Assembly (NCBI GenBank): GCA_021781575.1
Contig: JAJXWP010000011.1
Span: forward strand, 46,311-110,310
DNA length: 64,000 nucleotides
Reading direction: 5' to 3'
From: Pseudomonadota bacterium
GTDB taxonomy: Bacteria > Pseudomonadota > Alphaproteobacteria > Rhodospirillales > Magnetospirillaceae
The notes under the pieces are model-generated. The model did no database searches. It had not been told where the DNA came from and saw only the letters and a program-made list of their open reading frames with translations. The position numbers and the translations under genes are program-made. This document shows, one piece after another, positions 58,285-64,000 of this stretch; position 1 is the first letter of the stretch, and each line of letters opens with the position of its first letter.

Positions 58285-58620
58285 CGAACCTTACTCCCAA
58301 CGTTGCGGACCGCGCCGATTTCCGTCCGATCCGTCATTGGCCGGCATCGCCGCTGCGACAATGCTGCCTAGGTAGAAATTTCCCCCGCTGCAACTTTGAC
58401 CTAGCATCGCCCTGCCAAACCCGCGGGACGGCGCGGCAGAGCTGGTATCTCACGGCCCTACCTTGCAGATTGCGTGCCAGTCAGGTGGCGAAGGGGCGTG
58501 GAGATTGCCGCGCCACCGATAGCTTGGTCCTCTTGGCGGCTTGGTGGTTAAATCACCGTTGCCTGGGGAGACCCGGGCCGAGGCCATCGGACGGGTGGCG
58601 GCGGCATTGGAGGAATTCTC
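58285..58620. other. intergenic region between flgD and the TPR-glycosyltransferase
   Basis: These 336 bp contain no convincing gene. A TTAA-N7-TTGC stretch near 58546 is a poor CtrA-like match, and no canonical sigma-54 or sigma-28 promoter could be read. It should hold the promoters of the two divergent units. Confidence 0.35.
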
Positions 58621-60081
58621 GTGAAGGACCTGCTGGCGGCGGCACGACGGCACGCCGCGAAATGCGACTTTCCGGCTGCGGTACAGATCCTGGCCGGCCT
58701 GCTGCAAGCCCATCCCGGCGATCGGGACGTGCTGCTGGAACTGAGCCGGCTGAGCGGCCGGATGGGAAGTCGACAGGATGCCCTGACGTTGTTGCAGTTG
58801 GCCCGCCGGACGCATCCCGCCGACCCGGAACTTGCCTTGGAAGAAGCCGCGATCCTGGAGCAACTCGGGCGCATCGAGGACGCGCGGAACATTCTGCACG
58901 GCCAGGCCACGGCCTGCCCGGATGATCCGCTGCCGCTGCTTCGCCTGAGTTATTTTCTTCGGCGCCGGAGCGAACATCACTTGGCGGAAGCGGTTTGTCG
59001 GCAGCTGGTTGGCGGATTTCCCGAATTTGCCATGGGGTGGGTGAGCAAGGGCATCAGTGACTATACGGCGGGCCAAGTCGCCGCTGCCGAAGCCAGCTTC
59101 CACCGGGCACTGGCGATAGATGGGAACAATGCCGTCGCGCATTTCTCACGCGCGGCCAATCTGCTTTCCGTCGGCAGATGGCAGGAAGGGTTCGCCGAGT
59201 TCGAATGGCGCCTGCGCCTTCCCGACGCTGCCGCCGCCCCTGTCGACCTGCCGCGTTGCACGGGGCGGGAGCCGGCGGGCACCCGGGTCCTGCTGTGGAA
59301 CGATCAAGGGCTGGGAGACGCCATACAATTCCTTCGCTACGTCCCCCTGATCGAAGGCAGGGGCTACCGGACCACTCTCGTTCTGGCCGAACAACTGGTT
59401 CGCTTGGCAAGGACGGCGGCCATCACCGGCCCCGTGCTGGCGTCGGGCGATCGGTTGCCGCCCGCCGATGTCCACCTGCCGTTGATGAGTGCCCCGATCC
59501 TCTTCGGCACGGACGCCACCGTTCCTGCCGAAGTGCCCTATCTTCAGGCCGATCCGGTCGCCAGCACGGCCTGGGCCAAGCGCTTGGCCGGGCTGCCCGG
59601 CCGCAAAGTGGGTCTGGTATGGGCGGGAGCGCCGCGCACCGACAATTTCCAGCTCAATACGATCGATCAACGACGAAGCATTGAACTGGACCGGCTTGCG
59701 CCGCTGCTGGCCCTGCCCGGCATCCGTTTCGTCAGCCTGCAGAAGGGCGACCCGGCGGCCCAGCTAGCCGCGCTGCCCAAGCAGCTGCGCCCCTTCGACC
59801 CGATGGCCGAGATCGGCGACTTCGCCGACACCGCGGCGCTGGCGGCCAATCTCGACCTGGTCATCTCGGTCGACACCTCGGTGGTCCATCTGGCCGGTGC
59901 CCTGGGCAAGCCAGTGTGGGTCCTGTCGCGCTTCGACGGCTGCTGGCGCTGGCTCAAGGAGCGCGACGATTCCCCGTGGTATCCCACCGCCCGCCTGTTC
60001 CGCCAGACCCGCCCGGGCGATTGGGACGGAGTGATCGGGCGAGTCGCGGAGGCGTTGAGGCAATGGGCAGGACCGACCTGA
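58621..60081 (+). CDS. TPR-domain glycosyltransferase (family 9-like), possible flagellin modifier
   Basis: The 486-residue protein from a GTG start (GGAGGAATT upstream) has an N-terminal TPR array (about residues 5-190: AVQILAGLLQAHPGD, ALTLLQLARRTHPADPELALEEAAILEQLGRIEDARNIL, AEASFHRALAIDGNNAVAHFSRAANLL) and a C-terminal GT-B half similar to heptosyltransferases (WNDQGLGDAIQFLRYVPLIEGRGY, GRKVGLVWAG, ARLFRQTRPGDWDGVI, plus VISVDTSVVHLAGALGKPVWVLSRFDG). TPR-GT9 proteins often modify flagellar or surface structures. It lies between hook and fliS/fliD/flagellin genes, so flagellin glycosylation is inferred. Confidence 0.85.
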   Translation: MKDLLAAARRHAAKCDFPAAVQILAGLLQAHPGDRDVLLELSRLSGRMGSRQDALTLLQLARRTHPADPELALEEAAILEQLGRIEDARNILHGQATACPDDPLPLLRLSYFLRRRSEHHLAEAVCRQLVGGFPEFAMGWVSKGISDYTAGQVAAAEASFHRALAIDGNNAVAHFSRAANLLSVGRWQEGFAEFEWRLRLPDAAAAPVDLPRCTGREPAGTRVLLWNDQGLGDAIQFLRYVPLIEGRGYRTTLVLAEQLVRLARTAAITGPVLASGDRLPPADVHLPLMSAPILFGTDATVPAEVPYLQADPVASTAWAKRLAGLPGRKVGLVWAGAPRTDNFQLNTIDQRRSIELDRLAPLLALPGIRFVSLQKGDPAAQLAALPKQLRPFDPMAEIGDFADTAALAANLDLVISVDTSVVHLAGALGKPVWVLSRFDGCWRWLKERDDSPWYPTARLFRQTRPGDWDGVIGRVAEALRQWAGPT

Positions 60082-60126
60082 CGGCGGTTCTGCCGCAAAC
60101 TTATGTCAGCCGTCTCGCAGAATGCT

Positions 60127-60501
60127 TCAGCCGGCGACCACCGGCATCCCGCTGATTTCGGCCCAGGCGTTACGGGTATCGCGCACGGCGGCGATCAGCT
60201 TGTCGCAGGCCTCGCCCGCCGTCGGCTTGCCGACCGAGCGCAGCAGGGCCCGGCTGACCGACTCGTACATGTCGCGCAGGTTGGCGGCGACCTGGCCGCC
60301 CTCTTCCATGACCAGGCACCGATTGAGCCCGTCGACGATGCGCGTCGCCTGCATCACTTCGTCGAATTGCTTCTGATAGTCGCCCTGTCGAGCCGCCTCG
60401 GCCGCTCGGCTCACATGCAGCAGGATGGTATCGTAGAGTTGGACCACCGCGGCCGGTGAAGATTCGTTCTCGGCAGGCGCCGTCGACTGGGAAGATGACA
60501 T
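60127..60501 (-). CDS. FliS-like flagellin chaperone, second copy
   Basis: The 124-residue protein is a paralogue of the FliS encoded at 60936-61361; they share DGLNR, GGQVAANLRDMYESVSRALLRSVGKPTAGEACDKLI and AWAEISG. The conserved FliS N-terminus (YxxxxxTTPPLKVVVMLYDG) is replaced by the Ser/Ala-rich STAPAENESSPAAVVQLYDTIL, so the flagellin-binding cap may be lost or altered. The start is ATG 60501; a TTAA-N7-TTAG element is at 60592-60606. Confidence 0.85.
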   Translation of the reverse strand: MSSSQSTAPAENESSPAAVVQLYDTILLHVSRAAEAARQGDYQKQFDEVMQATRIVDGLNRCLVMEEGGQVAANLRDMYESVSRALLRSVGKPTAGEACDKLIAAVRDTRNAWAEISGMPVVAG

Positions 60502-60610
60502 CGCATTCCGCTCCAACAATGGCCGTCGCGAGCCCCCTCGTTTCAGAGGCCCTGAAGCGACGTATTCTTTTGGATCATGAAGCGAAGGAACTTAATTAAC
60601 GGTTAGCGCG

Positions 60611-60901
60611 CTAATTCCGGAAAAAATAGGGCGGAATCAGCGGTGGATCGAGTTCAAGAGCGACCGACACTATCTGTTCGGTAAAGCATGCAGGAGCCCT
60701 CGGTCCCAGATTACGGAGCTGGATCCGCAGCCGTTTGGCCTGTTCGATTATTGCCCTGGCTTCCGCACATTCATCGATTAATGCCTGCGCTTCGGCTCGA
60801 CGAGCCATCGGCCAGGCGACGGGGTCCTCCCCGTAGCGGTCGACCAAATCTTGCAGTTCCTCTGGCGACAGGAGCGCGTCCAAAGCCGAGTTCCATTCCA
60901 T
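60611..60901 (-). CDS. small hypothetical protein between two fliS genes
   Basis: The 96-residue protein (from ATG 60901, ribosome site AAGGGGG) has the segment LSPEELQDLVDRYGEDPVAWPMARRAEAQALIDE, where 'DRYGxDPxxWP..RR' recurs in small alphaproteobacterial proteins, then a helix and a C-terminus LELDPPLIPPYFFRN. The frame is open upstream but only the last 96 residues are gene-like; ATG 60928 is an alternative. It is located 34 bp after fliS and on the same strand. Function is unknown. Confidence 0.65.
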   Translation of the reverse strand: MEWNSALDALLSPEELQDLVDRYGEDPVAWPMARRAEAQALIDECAEARAIIEQAKRLRIQLRNLGPRAPACFTEQIVSVALELDPPLIPPYFFRN

Positions 60902-60935
60902 TTCCGCCCCCTTTTGGGGCACCGACATCTGCCGC

Positions 60936-61361
60936 TCAGGCGTTCCCACCAAGGAAGCCAGGAGGAACATCCTGATTGGAAAGCTTCGCTTCGCCGGCGA
61001 TTTCCGCCCAGGCATCGCGCAGCTCGCGGACGGCGCTGACCAGCTTGTCGCAGGCTTCGGGCGCTGTTTCCTTGCCGACCGACCGGAACAGGGCGCGCGC
61101 CACCGCCTCGTAGGTCTCGCGCAGGCCGACGGCAACCTGACCGCCTTTTTCCATGTCCAGGTGCCGATTGAGGCCATCGATGATCCGCGCGGCGCTCATG
61201 ACGCTTTCGAACTGCTTCTGGAAATCACCTTGGCGGGCATACTCGGCGGCCCGCGCGATGCGAACCAGAATGCCGTCGTACAGCATCACCACGACTTTCA
61301 GAGGCGGCGTGGTGAGCTGGGCCGCCTGATAGGCGGAAATGGCGTATCGATTCCGGTTCAT
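60936..61361 (-). CDS. fliS: flagellar secretion chaperone FliS
   Basis: FliS binds the flagellin C-terminus and stops its premature assembly. The 141-residue protein has NRYAISAYQAAQLTTPPLKVVVMLYDGILVRIARAAEYARQGDF in outline, the characteristic FliS start with Tyr residues, and DGLNRHLDMEKGGQVAVGLRETYEAVARALFRSVG. ATG 61361 follows TAGGAGAG; a TTG one codon upstream is not needed. It lies 11 bp downstream of fliD. Confidence 0.94.
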   Translation of the reverse strand: MNRNRYAISAYQAAQLTTPPLKVVVMLYDGILVRIARAAEYARQGDFQKQFESVMSAARIIDGLNRHLDMEKGGQVAVGLRETYEAVARALFRSVGKETAPEACDKLVSAVRELRDAWAEIAGEAKLSNQDVPPGFLGGNA

Positions 61362-61372
61362 CAAGAACTCTC

Positions 61373-63373
61373 CTACACATGCCCGCCGCCAGTCTGCATC
61401 GCGAACATCGCCTGCAAGACAGTCGAGGTCTGCCCAGCGGCTTGCATCTGGCTAGCCATCTGCGAATATTGCTGCAGCAGGAAATTCGAATAGTCATTTG
61501 CCTGGTTGACCAGCGTATTATACTGGTTTGTCAAGCTCAGATCCTGGGTCTGGAGATTACTGATCAAGCTCTGGACCGAGCCGCTTATCGCGTTCCCATA
61601 CCCGTCGGCGCTCTGGTAAACCTGGTTTGCCAGACCTTGCGTCGCTGTGACATTGACCGTGGTGCCAGCGGTATCGCCGCCGCTCCAGGTGAATGCCATG
61701 CCAAAATAGGGCGTCCCATAATTGCCCGAAATGCTGTTGCCGCTAACCGAGAAGGAGCTTGCCGCCGCGCCGCTGAGGGTGATCACCCCGCCGCTCGAAG
61801 CAATGCCCAAGGAGAAATTTCCCGCATAGGTGCTGTAGTCGATACCCAACGGCTGCAGGGCATAATTGTCGGTGCTCGCCTGCGATTGGAACAGGCCCAG
61901 CACCGAACTGAAATTGGTCGAAAGCTGTTGCGACAGCGTCGTGCTGTCGACTTGCAGGTTGTTGTTGGAATCGAGCGTGATCCCCAGGTCTGCCAAGGTG
62001 TAGTTGTTGATTTCCGAGGTGATCGAGCTGCTGACCTGCAGGTTGGCCTCGCGCAGGGTGGAATCGCCGAACAGCGTGGCGCCCGCGGCGGCCGTACCAT
62101 CACTGTTGGTCGCCTCGTTCTGGTTCACGAAGGCCTGCCAATTGTTGTAGGCGGTGACGAAGCTCTGAACGGCATTGGTTACGCCGGTGGTGTCCGGGGC
62201 GATATTCATCGTGACCGAGGTATTCGGATCGGCCGCGCTCAAATTCAGCGTAACGCCGTTCAGCAAGTCGGAAATGGTGTTGCTCGTCCGGGTGATTCCG
62301 GCCACGCCGTCCACCGTCAGGTTGGCCGCCTGCGGGGCGGTGACCTGGTCGGCGGCGCCGCTCGCGGCGAAACCGAGGCCGGACAGGGCGGTTCCGGTGA
62401 CTCCGGAGAAACTGACCGGGCTGCTGCCGCCCGATGATATTTGCAGGGAGTAGGTCCCGTCGGCGTTGGTCACCACGCTGGCCTGCGATCCGATGGCAGC
62501 GGCGATATCATTGAGGGTCATGGTCGAGGTGACGTTGACGGCAGGCCCGCCGTTCACGCTGAAGGACCCGCTGAGGCCAAGCGCCGTCGTCTGGCTGGTC
62601 TCCTTGGCCGTTCCGGTGAGCGTCGTGCCAACCACCCCCAATCCGGCCAGAACGCCGCTGGTATCTGTGAATTGCAATGGCGTATCGCTGTCAGCCCCCG
62701 ACACCACCAGCACCGAATGACTTGCATCGATGGAAATGACAGACGCCGTCACACCGGTCTGTGCCGTCGCTCCGTTGATGGCGCCGGCCACATCGGTCAG
62801 CGACATGCTCGACGTGACGTTGATGGACACAGCCGTCTTGCCCTGCTCGGCAATGCTGAAGCTGCCGCTGGAGAAACCGCTGAACGCCGGTAAATTGCTG
62901 ATGGCTGTGGTGCTCGAAACACTCTGCGTCGCACTGACGTCGGATTCAGCGGCAGCCAGGGCATTCACCGTGACCGTGTGGGATCCGGTGTTCGTTCCCG
63001 CGGCGACCGACGCCGACAGGATGGCATTGGGCGCCGACGGCGTCCCGCCCGGGACATTGGATGCCGAGGACAGGTTGGCCACCCGGCTATCAAAGGCATT
63101 CGAGCCCTGAACAGCTTGCGAACTGAGGTTGGACACCGAGGTCTCCAGGGCCTGCAGCAGGCTTTGCATGTTCTGGTAGGCAGCGATCTTCGTCTGATTG
63201 GCGTTGATATTGGTTTGGACGGCGGTCGCCTGGTCAAGGTACGGCTGCACCTTGACGGTGACCGCTTCGGCCAGCGACAGCGACACATTGCCGGCCATCA
63301 GGCCGGAAATGTCCTGGGCGTTGCCGGTGCTGATGGTCGGTGCGGTCGACGTGACGCCGGATGTGGTGGTCAT
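61373..63373 (-). CDS. fliD: flagellar filament cap protein FliD
   Basis: FliD forms the pentameric filament cap. The 666-residue protein has the FliD N-terminal domain (AVTVKVQPYLDQATAVQTNINANQTKIAAYQNMQSLLQALETSVSNLSS), a long beta-rich middle with repeated 'V..N.....N....A..A....INGAT...GVTASV' units, and the C-terminal coiled part (LINLQTQDLSLTNQYNTLVNQANDYSNFLLQQYSQMASQMQAAGQ in outline). It is on the same strand as flagellin and is followed by fliS. Confidence 0.93.
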   Translation of the reverse strand: MTTTSGVTSTAPTISTGNAQDISGLMAGNVSLSLAEAVTVKVQPYLDQATAVQTNINANQTKIAAYQNMQSLLQALETSVSNLSSQAVQGSNAFDSRVANLSSASNVPGGTPSAPNAILSASVAAGTNTGSHTVTVNALAAAESDVSATQSVSSTTAISNLPAFSGFSSGSFSIAEQGKTAVSINVTSSMSLTDVAGAINGATAQTGVTASVISIDASHSVLVVSGADSDTPLQFTDTSGVLAGLGVVGTTLTGTAKETSQTTALGLSGSFSVNGGPAVNVTSTMTLNDIAAAIGSQASVVTNADGTYSLQISSGGSSPVSFSGVTGTALSGLGFAASGAADQVTAPQAANLTVDGVAGITRTSNTISDLLNGVTLNLSAADPNTSVTMNIAPDTTGVTNAVQSFVTAYNNWQAFVNQNEATNSDGTAAAGATLFGDSTLREANLQVSSSITSEINNYTLADLGITLDSNNNLQVDSTTLSQQLSTNFSSVLGLFQSQASTDNYALQPLGIDYSTYAGNFSLGIASSGGVITLSGAAASSFSVSGNSISGNYGTPYFGMAFTWSGGDTAGTTVNVTATQGLANQVYQSADGYGNAISGSVQSLISNLQTQDLSLTNQYNTLVNQANDYSNFLLQQYSQMASQMQAAGQTSTVLQAMFAMQTGGGHV

Positions 63374-63542
63374 TTCTGACTGCTCCGTTCAACCGAAGAG
63401 GTAACCCAGGCGTGGGATCGCCCCACTCCCACGCCCCAAGTTACCATCGAGAGGTCCGGCGGCCTAGTCTCCGACGCCGCCGGCTTGTGCCGGCCTGCCG
63501 CTTTCCGACAGATGCGGCACATCCCGCGCCTGGCCGGAGGCC
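63374..63542. other. intergenic region between flagellin and fliD
   Basis: This gap holds small GC stems, including GCCGGC/GCCGGC around 63478-63493, that probably end flagellin transcription. No gene or clear sigma-28 promoter was recognised. Confidence 0.35.
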
Positions 63543-64000
63543 TTAGGACTGGATCAGCCTCAGCAATTCCGTCGGCAGCTGCGAGGCCTGGGTCAGAGCG
63601 GCGACCGAGGCTTGCGTCTTGACGTCGGTGGCCGACAGCTGAGCCTTCACCGAGGCCACGTCGGCATCCATGATCACCGAGGCGGAGGCCGTGATGTTCT
63701 GGATGTTGGTGGAGATGTCCTGGTTGGCGAAGTTGAACTGCGATTCGTAGGCACCGATCTTGGCGCGGTCCTTGGTGATGGTGTTGATCGCCGAGTTAAG
63801 ATTGGTGATCGTCTTCAGCGCGTTGACCGAGGTGCTGACCGCGGTGGTGAGCGAGGCGGTGGTGCCGAGCAGCGTCTTGGCCGCCACCGCGCTGACCGTC
63901 ACCGCGATGGTGTTGCTGCTCTGGGTGCCCACCAGGAACTTGACGTTCTGCAGGAACGAGCCCGACAGCAGCGTCTTGCCGGCATAGGTGGTGCTGTTGA
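63543..64000 (-). CDS. flagellin, C-terminal part (5' end outside window)
   Basis: The frame runs from the stop at 63543 to the window edge without interruption (about 152 codons). It has NSTTYAGKTLLSGSFLQNVKFLVGTQ, the flagellin D1/D2 pattern, and the conserved C-terminal helix (LNSAINTITKDRAKIGAYESQFNFANQDISTNIQNITASASVIMDADVASVKAQL in outline) ending LPTELLRLIQS, where flagellin normally ends 'LLR'. It is the major filament subunit, located ahead of fliD and fliS. The start is not visible. Confidence 0.93.
   Translation of the reverse strand, partial: NSTTYAGKTLLSGSFLQNVKFLVGTQSSNTIAVTVSAVAAKTLLGTTASLTTAVSTSVNALKTITNLNSAINTITKDRAKIGAYESQFNFANQDISTNIQNITASASVIMDADVASVKAQLSATDVKTQASVAALTQASQLPTELLRLIQS

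Noticed and set aside
55751..63373. Repeated Ser/Thr/Gly-coding tracts in flgE, flgK and fliD considered as DNA repeats or CRISPR-like arrays
   Set aside because: The repeats are irregular, in frame, and explained by the low-complexity middle domains of hook and cap proteins; no repeat-spacer structure.

Overview
The window reads as a GC-rich chromosomal segment of an alphaproteobacterium, most likely a Rhodospirillales spirillum related to Magnetospirillum or Telmatospirillum. The evidence is a cckA gene joined to flhB, the DUF6468 and MotE-type genes inside the flagellar cluster, a two-domain cold-shock protein, GAAC-N7-GAAC SOS boxes, a phasin gene, glcDEF with malate synthase G, and a FliM with an alphaproteobacterial-style N-terminal extension. 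The assignment is inferred from gene content only. No insertion sequence, prophage, CRISPR array or rRNA was found, so this is mostly core genome.

Region 1 (1-8.6 kb) holds the C-terminal part of a hybrid histidine kinase with a broken 5' end, a small lipoprotein, an AsmA-type protein, and the divergent cobT and thiC genes. cobT lies behind a cobalamin riboswitch and thiC behind a TPP riboswitch, in one shared intergenic region. A TlpA-type thioredoxin and a COQ10/RatA-type START protein follow. Region 2 (8.6-16.1 kb) is a glycolate/glyoxylate module: malate synthase G, an IclR regulator, and the glycolate oxidase subunits glcDEF. Matching TTCC-N7-GGAA inverted repeats lie in front of both transcription units and probably bind the IclR protein. 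Region 3 (16.2-19 kb) is a coiled-coil protein translationally coupled to a GAF-GAF-PAS-adenylate cyclase with a TPR-like tail, the architecture of cyanobacterial CyaB1.

Region 4 (19.2-32.1 kb) is housekeeping. A tandem cold-shock-domain protein comes first. The minus-strand series rplU-rpmA / obgE-proB-proA-nadD-rsfS-rlmH follows, in which rsfS appears to start at ATT. Then come tRNA-Ser(CGA), a phasin with PhaR-like palindromes, alaS, and recA with an SOS box.

Region 5 (32.2-64 kb) is a large flagellar and chemotaxis locus. A minus-strand cluster runs fhlB-like, a small coiled-coil gene, fliO, fliP, flgB, flgC, fliE, fliQ, fliR, flhB, cckA, with a perfect CtrA-type box upstream. Because CckA is the sensor at the top of the CtrA phosphorelay, the operon may encode part of its own control circuit. 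Another minus series is fliL, fliM, DUF6468, motE-like, cheY, cheZ and a 1153-residue AMIN-like/TPR protein. The plus strand carries flgF, flgG, flgA and flgH (distal rod and L-ring). Minus-strand hook genes are flgD, flgE, a small protein, a FlgN-like chaperone, flgK and flgL. A TPR-glycosyltransferase is divergent from flgD and may modify flagellin. Last come a flagellin (cut by the window edge), fliD, and two fliS paralogues separated by a small unknown protein. fliF, fliG, fliN, fliI, flhA, flgI and fliK are not in the window.
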